DNA of 64,000 bases from Methylobacterium bullatum (GTDB lineage Bacteria; Pseudomonadota; Alphaproteobacteria; Rhizobiales; Beijerinckiaceae). The notes under the pieces were generated by a model. That model was not told the DNA's origin. It saw only the letters and a program-made list of their open reading frames with translations, and ran no database searches. The stretch spans positions 4,190,001 to 4,254,000 of the forward strand of contig LR743504.1 of NCBI GenBank assembly GCA_902712845.1, read 5' to 3'. Shown here piece by piece: positions 16,307 to 24,904 of the stretch. Every line of letters begins with the position of its first letter. Within the stretch, counting starts at the first letter, position 1. The position numbers and the translations under genes are program-made.

Positions 16307-17816
16307 CCGGCACCACGGTATCGAGAATTCGGGCGGAGGAGAGGACGCCGGGCAGGCCGGCGCCGGGATGGGTGCCGGCCCCCACGAGGTAGAGCCGCGC
16401 CACGTCCTCGGAGGCGTTGTGCGGCCGGAACCAGGCCGATTGCGTCAGCACCGGTTCGAGGCCGAAGCCCGAGCCGCGAAAGCTCAGGAAATCGGCCGCG
16501 AAATCCCCCGGATGCGTCACCTTCGAGGTCACGATGCTCTCCGACAGGCCCGGCATCACGGTGGCCTCGAGATGCTGCGCGATGGCGCGGCGATAGGGCT
16601 CCGCCTCCGCCGCCCAATCCTGGCCGCCGGCGAGGTTGGGCACCGGGGAGAGCACGTAGAACGCGTCGCAGCCCGGCGGCGCCAGCAGCGGATCGGTGGC
16701 GGTGGGGCGATGCAGGTAGAGGCTGAAATCCGTCGACAGCACCTTGCGCCGGAAGATGTCGTCGATGAGCCCGCGATAGCGCGGCCCCATCAGGATGGTG
16801 TGGTGGGCGATGTCCGGGAAGGTCCGGTTCGTGCCGAAATACCAGACGAACAGGCCCATGGAGGAATGCGACCGGTCGAGCCGCCGGTCGGTCCAGCGCC
16901 GCCGCACGCCCTCGGGCAGGAGGGTGCGGTGGGTGAAGGCGGAATCGGCGTTGGAGACGACGATGTCGGCGGCGATGCGCTCGCCCGAGGCGAGGGCGAC
17001 GCCGGTGGCGGCCCCGTCCTCCACGAGGATGCGCGAGACCTCAGCCCCGCAGCGGAGCGACCCGCCCTGCCCCCGGATCAACCCGGCGAGCCCGTCCACC
17101 AGGCGGCCGGTGCCGCCCAGCGCAAAATGCACGCCCCAGCGCCGTTCGAGATGGGCGATGAGGCAGTAGATCGCGCTCGCCCGGAACGGGCTGCCGCCGA
17201 TGAGGAGCGGGTGAAAGCTGAAGATCGTCCGCAGGCGCTCGTCGCGGATGTGGCTCGCCACCACGTCGTAGACGCTGCGATGCCCGCCCAGACGCACGAG
17301 ATCAGGCATGATCCGCAGCATGTCCGCCACCGAGCCGAAGGGCACGTGGCCGAGCCGCTCGAACCCGACCTCGCAGATCGCCCGCGAGCGCTCCATGAAG
17401 CGCTCGTAGCCGGCGACATCCCCGGGCGAGAACCGCGCCACCTCTTTGCGCATGGCGTCGAGATCGCCGCTGTAATCGAAGGTCGCGCCGTCCTCGAAGC
17501 GGATGCGGTAGAACGGCAGCATCGGCGCCAGGACGACGTCGTCCTCCATGCGCCGCCCGCACAGGGTCCAGAGTTCCTCGAACAGGAAGGGCGCGGTGAC
17601 GATGGTCGGCCCGGCATCGAAGGTGAAGCCGTCCTGGCGATGCACCCGCGCCCGCCCGCCGGGCTGGTCGAGCCGCTCCAGCACCGTGACCCGGTAGCCC
17701 CGCGCCCCGAGCCGGATCGCGGCGGCCAGCCCCCCGAAGCCGCTGCCGATCACCACCGCATGGGGGCGCTTGGCCGGCCGGGACGAGGAGGTCGGCACAT
17801 CGCTGAGTGTCAACAT
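16287..17816 (-). CDS. crtI: phytoene desaturase CrtI
   Basis: A 509-residue FAD-dependent desaturase that converts phytoene to neurosporene or lycopene. The FAD motif GSGFGG is at residues 24-29, followed by ERLDQPGGRARV; the C-terminal YLVGAGTHPGAGLPGVLSSA is the family signature. The ATG at 17816 lies inside a PpsR box (17808-17825). A GTG seven codons in would start just outside it and keep the whole FAD domain. No strong ribosome binding site is seen for either start. It is first in crtI-crtB. Confidence 0.95.
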   Translation of the reverse strand: MLTLSDVPTSSSRPAKRPHAVVIGSGFGGLAAAIRLGARGYRVTVLERLDQPGGRARVHRQDGFTFDAGPTIVTAPFLFEELWTLCGRRMEDDVVLAPMLPFYRIRFEDGATFDYSGDLDAMRKEVARFSPGDVAGYERFMERSRAICEVGFERLGHVPFGSVADMLRIMPDLVRLGGHRSVYDVVASHIRDERLRTIFSFHPLLIGGSPFRASAIYCLIAHLERRWGVHFALGGTGRLVDGLAGLIRGQGGSLRCGAEVSRILVEDGAATGVALASGERIAADIVVSNADSAFTHRTLLPEGVRRRWTDRRLDRSHSSMGLFVWYFGTNRTFPDIAHHTILMGPRYRGLIDDIFRRKVLSTDFSLYLHRPTATDPLLAPPGCDAFYVLSPVPNLAGGQDWAAEAEPYRRAIAQHLEATVMPGLSESIVTSKVTHPGDFAADFLSFRGSGFGLEPVLTQSAWFRPHNASEDVARLYLVGAGTHPGAGLPGVLSSARILDTVVPDARVFA

Positions 17817-17825
17817 AAGGTGACA
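17808..17825. promoter_or_regulatory. PpsR box overlapping the annotated crtI start
   Basis: TGTCA-N8-TGACA. The box covers the ATG at 17814-17816 of crtI, unlike the other boxes here, which lie 27-66 bases upstream of their genes. Either the true crtI start is downstream (GTG near 17798) or the repressor covers the initiation region. Confidence 0.8.
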
Positions 17826-18067
17826 CTATCAGGGGAAATTGGGGAGGCAAGAGGTGATTTGGGCGGGGGCGATGCGAGCCAGGTTTCAGGCGCTTCAGAA
17901 GTTAGAGCTTCGCTCCCGACAACTAAACCGTTTCAGTTTGAAGCGGTTGTACGCGCTGCCAACACTGCCCGATAGCGAGCCGAATGTGAGTTCCGGCTAA
18001 GAGTGCATACTGATCCATTGCGGACTGCACGAAGGTCCGGTCTTCGGCTTAGTACTGATCCTCAGCT

Positions 18068-18289
18068 TGTGCATCCAGCGAGGGCACCCGCGTCTATCTC
18101 GCCACCACAGCTCGCCTGATCGAGAACGACGGGGATTTGTATCGAGGGCCGACGCATGGCGTGCCAACGGAGGTCTGGAGCCCCAGGCAGCAGGTGTTCG
18201 CGCCCTACATCGGTAGTCGCGAGAAGCCGATTGAGTGGGGTCACGTCATCGGTACCATAGAAGCTCAGCGCCTCATCGACTACCGCTGA
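18068..18289 (+). pseudogene. startless gene fragment in low-GC island
   Basis: A 73-codon frame after an in-frame stop, with no start codon of any common type near its beginning. It contains TRVYLATTARLIENDGDLYR, THGVPTEVWSPRQQVFAPYI and GHVIGTIEAQRLIDYR before the stop at 18287. The composition looks protein-like, but I recognise no family. It may be the C-terminal remnant of a gene whose front was lost when the island formed. It runs head to head into the PIN gene. Confidence 0.3.
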
Positions 18290-18724
18290 TCACACTAGGC
18301 CGAAATACTCTTCGGCCGACAGCACCGGGACGCCCAGCACCGCGCACATGTCGAAGACCGTCGCGAACTTTGGTGAGCGGTGGTCGGAGATGACTCCGAA
18401 ATTGTGCGCCATCGCGATGGCCGAGAGGAAAACGCCGGTTTCGTTACTCGCGAGGATCGGCTTCCCACACCCGTTGGCACCGATCGCCTGACAGCGATGG
18501 AAGACATCCTCGTCTGGCTCGAATATTCGGCACTGATCAATCATAAATGGGGCGGCCAGCGCTGGGTCGTTGCTGAACCGCTCAGCCTCTGTGTGGCAGA
18601 TGTGCAGAGTGCCGTCGTGGCAACGGCTCACGCAATGCGTGATGCGCGCATTGCTTTGCGTGACGAAAATGGCCTTCGCCGTGCGAAAGTCGATCAGCCA
18701 GCCTTTGACGTTGGGAAGCGGCAT
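18290..18724 (-). CDS. PIN-like domain protein (putative toxin)
   Basis: A 144-residue protein. The C-terminal half (ETGVFLSAIAMAHNFGVISD, then a VLGVPVLSAEEYF strand) resembles the end of PIN-like nucleases of the DUF4411 kind that travel with ImmA/IrrE genes. An early acidic residue sits in GWLIDFRTAK. The start codon shares one base with the stop of the XRE-ImmA/IrrE gene (TGATG), so the two are co-translated. Known DUF4411 pairs are proposed toxin-antitoxin modules. The family call is from pattern only and catalytic completeness is unclear. Confidence 0.5.
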   Translation of the reverse strand: MPLPNVKGWLIDFRTAKAIFVTQSNARITHCVSRCHDGTLHICHTEAERFSNDPALAAPFMIDQCRIFEPDEDVFHRCQAIGANGCGKPILASNETGVFLSAIAMAHNFGVISDHRSPKFATVFDMCAVLGVPVLSAEEYFGLV

Positions 18725-19902
18725 CAGGGCAGCGCGACCTCGAAACGCCGAGTTGCGAGCGAGAACGCGCGCTCCTGCAGGGTGGTCGACAACCCGATGC
18801 CATCAACAACGTCGATCGCATCGATGATCTTTTCATCAATGGCGCGCTTGGCCAGGACCACCGGTAAGTATCCCAGTTCGCCGATGCGTTTGGCGTGAGG
18901 TGCCCCGCCTCCAGCTGCAGGTGCGGTCTCCTTTTCTTTGTCCTTCTCGGCGCTGGGCTTGGCGGTGAACATCAATCGCCAGTCCCGAAAATCCTTCTGG
19001 GTTATGTAACCGGCTTCGACGAGGCGAATAGCGGCGGCGTGCTTGCTCAGCAGCGATTGTGCTGACGCGGCTGCGATGAAGCTGGTGGTATCTGTCCGAA
19101 GTTGCTTGCTGAAGTTCTCGACGGTCGCGGCAAAGGCATCCATCGGCGCCAAAAACTCAGCCGCGAAGACGTTGCAGGAGCGCTCGATCTTGTTGCGCGC
19201 CCGAAATGGATTCGAAACCCCATCGGCGCCGATCAGCGCGTGCGCATACTCGTGCGCGAACGTGAAGAGTTGCGCCTTTTTCGAGGACACTGTGCGGTTG
19301 ACGAAGATGGTCGGCAGCCCTGCGGCCGGGTTGACATAGAACCCCATGTAGTCGGTGGCTGGCGCATCGTTCACGTTGACGACGCCACCCTGCACCTCGA
19401 AGAACAATCGCAGCGCTCCCAGGAAACGCTGCTCTGGGGCCCCCGCGAAGCCGAACGCTTCCTGCCGCTGGGCGAGCCACTGGTCGAACACCCAGCGTAG
19501 CTCGACGGCGCGCGCTTTAAATGAGTTCGCCAGCTGCACACGCGGGGCGAGCTCGACGGGGGTGTAGCCAAGCTCAGCGGCAATCTGGCCGGTGAACTGT
19601 GAGATGCGCTCCGACGCCAGTAGCGTTTTCACGCCGGGCGGGCTCAGCGCGGCCGGCGTGGGATCGGCTTTCCGAAAATCCGAGGGTAGTGCTGGCAGAT
19701 TCGGAATGGCGTCGCTGGCGAGCCGGTAAAGCGGGACACCATAGATGTCCGCCAGCTTCTGCATCTGGAGGCGCGAGGGCTCTCTCTCGCCGTCCTCGAA
19801 TTGAGAAAGGCGGTCGGCCGCGATCTTTGCGAATCGCGCGACGTCAACCATTTCAAGTCCGCGTTGCTCGCGAACCCCACGCAGCGCACGTCTACCCGGC
19901 AT
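18724..19902 (-). CDS. XRE helix-turn-helix plus ImmA/IrrE (M78) metallopeptidase
   Basis: A 392-residue two-domain protein. Residues 1-60 form an XRE-type HTH (LRGVREQRGLEMVDVARFA, then a recognition helix ending SQFEDGEREPSR). Residues 170-290 contain the zinc-peptidase motif HEYAH at 217-221, with a possible downstream ligand in the NVFAAEFLAPMDAF segment. Such proteins cut repressors or act as antitoxin-regulators for a neighbouring PIN gene. A C-terminal extension with a Lys/Glu-rich linker follows. Only 20 bases separate its ATG from the divergent membrane-protein gene, so promoters must overlap the genes. Confidence 0.85.
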   Translation of the reverse strand: MPGRRALRGVREQRGLEMVDVARFAKIAADRLSQFEDGEREPSRLQMQKLADIYGVPLYRLASDAIPNLPALPSDFRKADPTPAALSPPGVKTLLASERISQFTGQIAAELGYTPVELAPRVQLANSFKARAVELRWVFDQWLAQRQEAFGFAGAPEQRFLGALRLFFEVQGGVVNVNDAPATDYMGFYVNPAAGLPTIFVNRTVSSKKAQLFTFAHEYAHALIGADGVSNPFRARNKIERSCNVFAAEFLAPMDAFAATVENFSKQLRTDTTSFIAAASAQSLLSKHAAAIRLVEAGYITQKDFRDWRLMFTAKPSAEKDKEKETAPAAGGGAPHAKRIGELGYLPVVLAKRAIDEKIIDAIDVVDGIGLSTTLQERAFSLATRRFEVALP

Positions 19903-19922
19903 TGTCCCCCCCGGAGCGCACT

Positions 19923-20420
19923 ATGGCAACCTACGGTGATTTCTCAAGCCTCCTGCAGCTCGGCGTGGGTATCGGAATTGGGCTTTCGTTGTTTCGTGCA
20001 CCGGTTGATCTCCGCGTCTCCAAGCTGACGCGCACCATGGATAACGAACTGACAGCCCTCCGCGGCGCGAGCATGCCGTTTGCCAAAGTGAAATGGCGAG
20101 ACGTGCAGCAACTTCGATACCGTTTCGCCCAGGTGCGACTCACCCTAGAGCGGCAGCAGCTGCGCTTCATGGTCATCGCGCTGGCGTTGGCGCTGCTGAA
20201 TCTGGTGGCGCTGGTCGAGGCCACGCTGGACAAGGATCGCCCCGCATGCGGTGTCGAGCTCTACGGTTTACTTTTCGTGGCGATCGGCGGGTTTGTCGCG
20301 CTGCTCTCCGTGCTGGAGGTGCTGGCGAGGTACCACTTGGGTCCGATCCAGCGGGAACTGCAGCTGATCCAAGCGCGACGGGCGCCGCCGGCGGGCGCTG
20401 CGCTGGCGTACGGGCCGTGA
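19923..20420 (+). CDS. uncharacterised three-span membrane protein
   Basis: 165 residues with hydrophobic segments at about residues 10-26 (LGVGIGIGLSLF), 80-100 (FMVIALALALLNLVALVEA) and 115-137 (GLLFVAIGGFVALLSVLEVL). A charged, possibly coiled stretch rich in Arg/Gln lies between the first two. I recognise no family. It is divergent from the XRE-ImmA/IrrE gene with a 20-base gap, so it is probably co-regulated with the PIN module. Lower GC than its surroundings suggests transfer. Confidence 0.65.
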   Translation: MATYGDFSSLLQLGVGIGIGLSLFRAPVDLRVSKLTRTMDNELTALRGASMPFAKVKWRDVQQLRYRFAQVRLTLERQQLRFMVIALALALLNLVALVEATLDKDRPACGVELYGLLFVAIGGFVALLSVLEVLARYHLGPIQRELQLIQARRAPPAGAALAYGP

Positions 20421-20867
20421 TGTTGCAGCAGTCAGGCGGCGCGGCGAAGCCTCACGCCACCGTGGCAGCTGCAGGGCCGCCGTGTACGACTTTCGTTTCG
20501 ATGGCTACCGAGCATCGCGGTGAGCGCTCGGTGACAGGCCTTTCGGGTCAGGCTGCTTGAGCAAGCTCCTTGATTGGGGTCCAATTCCACAGCAGAAGTT
20601 CGCCCAGGCGTCGACTGAAACGAATAGTCGCTCAACCGCGACACGCCAGATTATCGAAAGTCGCTCGAACGGACGCGGACCACGGACGCACGATTGGCTT
20701 GATCGGCCGGCGAAATCGCACCTTTGATGCTCACCATCGCACCCGATGGCTTTGGGCGATATCAGCTCTTGATCGACCATCGGTAGCGAGTTTGTTGATC
20801 AAGGTGGCGCCATGCTTCGCCTCGCCACCAGGACGTGGTTGTGGCCGCAAAGGGTGGGGTCTGTCCG
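20421..20867. other. gene-free island end
   Basis: No convincing gene. On the minus strand a short frame (20548-20631) ends LGELLLWNWTPIKELAQAA and stop, vaguely like transposase C-termini, but too little remains to assign. The GC is lower than in the photosynthesis genes. The region after it (to about 21050) is read only as an unnatural extension of the bchO frame. Confidence 0.4.
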
Positions 20868-21181
20868 CTATCTTCGTCGAGCTGCTGTAGAGCGCGTCCG
20901 AAGAGCCAAATAGCCGCTACATGGCCGCGAGTGGTCGATGCGGAACGTCCGTTTCCGAGCGAGCAACCAACTTCCGGTGATGGCGCAGTGCCGCCAGCCC
21001 TCGTTGGCAGAATGAGCCTCCACTGCCCCCTGGTCACGGCAAAACGCTAGCCCCGACCCCTCCCCCACAACCAAATCCATCGCCGCAAAAATCACCTCCG
21101 CCACCTTGTCCGGCGCCTCCTCATGCGCGAGGTGGCCGAGGCCGCGGAGCAGTTCCACGCGGGCGTGGGGCAGGCGCTTCT

Positions 21182-21949
21182 TCAGGGCGAAGGCGGTGTC
21201 GGGGAGATGGCCTTGTCCTCGCTGCCGACCACGAGGAGCGTCGGGGTGGCGAGGCGGGGGATGGCGCGGTCGAGGGTGGCGAGGTCCCAGTTCGCCATCA
21301 TGCCGAGGGCTCCGGCCACGTGGCCGGGTGTGCGGAACAGGCGTCGGTAGAGATCGAGCCCCTGCGGGTCGAGGCGGGAGCCGGTGCCGCGAATCAGGCG
21401 CTCCACCGCCGGGCGGTCGGCGGTCCAGGCGAAGAGTTTGGGCGTGACCGGGTTGAGGAAGAGCAGCCTTGCCATGCTGGGGAACAGCACCGAGGCGAGG
21501 CCGGGAAACGGCGTGAGCGCGCCGTTGAGCGCCACCAGGAGGTCGGGCGCGATCCGCCCGTCGAGGCAGAGCCGGACCAGGAGCGCCGCCCCCGCCGAAT
21601 GTCCGACGACCAGGCTCGGGCGGAGGGCGAGGCTGTCGAGGAGGTCGCCCACGGCGCCAGCCATCCCCGGCAGGGAGAGTTTCGCGGCGGGGAGCGGCTC
21701 GGTGAAGCCGTGGCCCGGCAGGTCCGGGGCGACGATCCGGAACCGCGTGGCCAGGAGCGGCATCAGCCCCCGCCAGGAATGGGTGGCGGCCCCCGTACCG
21801 TGGAGGAGCAGCACGGTCGGCGCCCCGTCCTCCCCCATCTCCTGGATGTGCCAGTTGAGGCCGGAGGCCGTGACGAAGCGGCTCGCCTCCCGGTGCGGCC
21901 AGTCGGCGCCCTCGCGCTCCCAGCGGGGTCGTTCGGCGGGCGCGCGCAT
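21182..21949 (-). CDS. bchO: BchO alpha/beta hydrolase, frameshifted near the C-terminus
   Basis: BchO is an alpha/beta-hydrolase-fold protein linked to magnesium chelatase (bchI-bchD-bchO); its exact job is unsettled. The frame shows LLLHGTGAATHSW, the nucleophile-elbow-like LVVGHSAGAALL and LVVGSEDKAIS, then SPTPPSP and stop. The expected sequence continues one frame away: adding one C to the CCCC run (G run at 21201-21204 on the plus strand) gives ISPDTAFALKKRLP and on through LLRGLGHLAHEEAPDKVAEV. That second frame does not end normally but runs into unrelated island DNA to 20868. So either a sequencing error or a real lesion, plus a replaced 3' end. Confidence 0.85.
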   Translation of the reverse strand: MRAPAERPRWEREGADWPHREASRFVTASGLNWHIQEMGEDGAPTVLLLHGTGAATHSWRGLMPLLATRFRIVAPDLPGHGFTEPLPAAKLSLPGMAGAVGDLLDSLALRPSLVVGHSAGAALLVRLCLDGRIAPDLLVALNGALTPFPGLASVLFPSMARLLFLNPVTPKLFAWTADRPAVERLIRGTGSRLDPQGLDLYRRLFRTPGHVAGALGMMANWDLATLDRAIPRLATPTLLVVGSEDKAISPTPPSP

Positions 21950-21959
21950 GCTGGTGACC

Positions 21960-23709
21960 TTATTCCCTCGCCGACCGGATCGCGGCGCTCATCACCCCGG
22001 CATCGGCATGGGGCAGGGGCAGATAGCGCGCCCCCATGGCGTCGGCGAGGCGGCGCGCCGAATCCTGCGGTCTTTGGGCGGTGTCGATCAGGATGGCGCG
22101 GAAGGCCGCCTCGCGGAAGAGCCGGGCCGCCTTGAGCGAATCCTCGCCCGCGCGCTCCCGCCCCGCGATCCCCGACCGGGCGACGTTGGCCCTGCCATCG
22201 GTGAGCATCACCACCACCGGCGTCCCGCCGCCGCGCCTGACTCCGAGGGCCACCGCTCCGGCGGCGTCGATGCCGGCGGCGAGCGGCGTCCCACCGCCTC
22301 CGGGCAGGGCGGCGAGGCCGCGCCGCGCCCGCACCAGGGAGCGCGTCGGCGCGAGGACCAATTCCGCGCCGGCACCCCGAAACGCCACGAGGGCGACCTT
22401 GTCCCGCCGCGTATAGGCCTCGGCCAGAAGCAGTTCGACGGCGCCCTTGGCCTCGGCCAGCCGCTCCAGGGCGGAGGAGCCGGAGGCGTCCACGGTGAAG
22501 ATCGTCGTGGTCTCGGTCCGCTGCCGGAACCGGGTGATTCGGATGTCGTCGGGGCGGATCATGAGACAGGTGCCGCCCCCTCGGCCCGCCGGCGGAGGCT
22601 CTGCCAGGGGCGGCGGCGCGCAAGGTCGCGATGAGATCGAGCCGGCCCCGGCGCGGATCGCCCGGCCGCGCGCCCATGGGCCGGCCGGAACGGGCGGAGG
22701 CGGCCTTCGCCCCGGCCTTGCCGGCCCTCGGCATCCGCAGGCGCGGGCCGTCCCGCATCAGCATCGCCAGGAGCCCGGCGGGAATCGCGGCGCGGGCGGC
22801 CTCGACGATGCGGTCCTCGCTCGCCTGTCCGGTGCCCTCCTCCGGCTCGGGGCCGGGCTCCCGCTGTTCGGGGGGCGACGGCTCGCCCTCCTCCGGCTCC
22901 TCCCCGGGGGCGGATTCGTGTTCGGGGAGGCGGGTGGCGCGGTGGCCGAGGACGAGGCGCGCGGCCTCCCGCGCATCCGCCTCGGCGATCTCCGCGCGCC
23001 CGTCGAGGCGGGCGAGGAGGCGGGCGACCCGAAGGGCGAGGAGCGGCGCGCGCAACGAGGCGATGCCGAGCCGGGCCGCGACGTCGCTCAGCTCCGCGAC
23101 GGGATCGTGGCCGCTCCGCGCACCGCCATGCGGCGACTTTTCGGAATTCGGCGAAAGGCCGTCGCATGGCGGTGGAAGCACCGGTCGCATGGCGCTCGGC
23201 GGCACGTCCGTGAGGTCGAGATGGAAGGCCAACCGATCGGCCAGGGCGGCCGGGGCGGCCTCGTCCTCGCCGATCCCCTCGTCGAGGAGGATGAGCCCGA
23301 ACCTCGCCGGCCGGGTCTCCGCCAGCCCGTCCCGCTCCACCCTCACACGCCCGGTATCGAGGGCGGCGGCGAGATGCGCGGCGGTGCCCTGCCCCATCAG
23401 CTCGGCCATCGCGGCGACGAGCAGTCCCCCATCGGCCTCGGCCAGCAGCCCGGCCTGGGCCACCGGCCGACCGGCCGCAAGCGTCGCCGCGAGGTCGAGC
23501 CCGCCGACGAGCCGGTCCTCGGCGATGCCCGCCGGTATCCGCCGTAACGGCTTGCCGGGGTTGAGGTTTTCGCGAAGGATCTCGAGCCAGCGGTCGCGCA
23601 CCGGACCGGCCCCGGCGCGCAAAACCACGCCTCCGCAGCCATGCGGGTCGGCGGCCACGAGCCGGGCGATGCGCAGGGCGTCGGCCCAGATCGCCGGACC
23701 CTCGCTCAC
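21960..23709 (-). pseudogene. bchD: magnesium chelatase subunit BchD, with two apparent one-base deletions
   Basis: BchD is the AAA+/von Willebrand subunit that, with BchI, drives Mg insertion by BchH. The N-terminal AAA-like part starts at GTG 23709 (overlapping the bchI stop), and an acidic/Pro-rich linker (EEPEEGEPSPPEQ) follows. The C-terminal vWA domain has a MIDAS motif TVDASGSSALERL. The frame breaks at about 22608 (needs one C to read AAAPWQSLRRRAEGAAPV) and again at about 22564 (needs one C to join IRPDDIRITRFRQRTET). With both corrected the protein has about 583 residues, normal for the family. A palindrome at 23121-23174 adds an in-frame block. An error in the sequence is as likely as decay. 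Confidence 0.85.
23121..23174. repeat. palindrome inside bchD
   Basis: Arms CACCGCCATGCG and CGCATGGCGGTG enclose a second dyad around GAATTC. It encodes about 18 residues (PPPCDGLSPNSEKSPHGG) in frame at residues 179-196 of BchD, within a linker before the ALGIxSLRAP-like segment. It differs from family A and B palindromes. Confidence 0.65.
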
Positions 23710-24869
23710 GCGCCCAGCACCTCCTCCACCGCTCGCGCGACGCGGGCGGTGGAGCCGGATTCGTCGAGCGGGTTGCGGCGCAGGCGGTGGCGCAAGGCCG
23801 ATGGGGCGACCTGCCGGAGGTGGTCGATTCCCACGGTGTCGGCCCCCTCATAGGCGGCCAGCGCCCGGGCGGTGCGCATCAGGGTCAGCTCGCCGCGCAG
23901 GCCGTCGGTGCCGAGCGCGAGGCAGAGCCGGGCCGCGGCCTCCAGGGTCGCATCGGGCATGTCGAGGGTGGGCAAGCGCGCCCTGGCGGCGGTGAGCCGT
24001 TTCTGCAGCGCCCGGTCGGCCTTGGCATAGGCGGCGCAGAACCCCGCGGGGTCGCGCTCATAGGCGTCGCGCCGGCGCACCACGTCGATCCGGGTGGGAA
24101 GGTCGGTCGGCGTCGTCACCTCCACGGCGAGGCCGAACCGGTCGAGGAGCTGGGGCCGCAGTTCCCCCTCCTCCGGGTTGCCGCTGCCCACCAGAACGAA
24201 TCGCGCCGGGTGCCGGATGCTCAACCCCTCGCGCTCCACGGTGTTGATCCCTGAGGCCGCCACGTCGAGGAGGAGATCGACAAGGTGGTCGTCGAGGAGG
24301 TTGACCTCGTCGATATAGAGGAAGCCGCGATTGGCCCGGGCCAGCAGCCCCGGCTCGAACGCCTTCTCGCCGCGCGTCAGGGCGCGTTCGAGGTCGAGCG
24401 CGCCCACCACCCGGTCCTCGGTGGCGCCCAGCGGCAGGTCCACCACCGGCACCGGCGCGAGGTGGCTTCGCCGCGCATCGGTGCGGCCGGAACAATGCGG
24501 GCACTCGCCGGCCGGCTTGGCGGGATCGCAGGAATACGGGCAGCCGATCACCGCCTTCATCGGCGGCAGCAGGGCGGCGATGCCCCGGATCGCCGTGGAC
24601 TTGCCGGTGCCCCGGTCGCCGAAGACGAGGACGCCGCCCACGGTGGGGTCCACCGCCGCGATCATCAGGGCGCGCCGCATCTCGTCCTGGCCGACGATGG
24701 CGGAGAAGGGGAAGGTGACGGGCGGGGGCGTAATGGACGGTTCGGGGTCGCCCCGGGGCCTCCGGAGTGCCTCGTCGAGGCCCGCTCTGCGCTCCGGCGC
24801 GTCGGGACGCGAGCGAGGATGGGAGGCTGGTCCGGGAGACACCGTTCGGGTCGTTCCATTCAGGACCAT
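23706..24869 (-). CDS. bchI: magnesium chelatase ATPase subunit BchI
   Basis: A 387-residue AAA+ ATPase of magnesium chelatase. Walker A GDRGTGKS is at residues 84-91, Walker B in GFLYIDEVNLLDD, and the sensor region in RFVLVGSGNPEEGELRPQLL. Between them is a CPYSCDPAKPAGECPHC segment with four Cys, common in many alphaproteobacterial BchI proteins. ATG 24869 has GGGAG upstream and gives a 50-residue variable leader before PFSAIVGQ. Its stop overlaps the bchD GTG (GTGA). A family A repeat fills the gap to hemA. Confidence 0.95.
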   Translation of the reverse strand: MVLNGTTRTVSPGPASHPRSRPDAPERRAGLDEALRRPRGDPEPSITPPPVTFPFSAIVGQDEMRRALMIAAVDPTVGGVLVFGDRGTGKSTAIRGIAALLPPMKAVIGCPYSCDPAKPAGECPHCSGRTDARRSHLAPVPVVDLPLGATEDRVVGALDLERALTRGEKAFEPGLLARANRGFLYIDEVNLLDDHLVDLLLDVAASGINTVEREGLSIRHPARFVLVGSGNPEEGELRPQLLDRFGLAVEVTTPTDLPTRIDVVRRRDAYERDPAGFCAAYAKADRALQKRLTAARARLPTLDMPDATLEAAARLCLALGTDGLRGELTLMRTARALAAYEGADTVGIDHLRQVAPSALRHRLRRNPLDESGSTARVARAVEEVLGA

Positions 24870-24904
24870 AGGCCGTCTCCCGGTGTCTCGACATGGTGTG
24901 CGTC

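Noticed and set aside
16368..17975. A long plus-strand frame opposite crtI
   Set aside because: It is a mirror frame of crtI with no recognisable motif.
20548..20631. Possible transposase C-terminal remnant (LGELLLWNWTP) on the minus strand
   Set aside because: Too short and without upstream homology or terminal repeats; kept only as a remark on the gene-free stretch.
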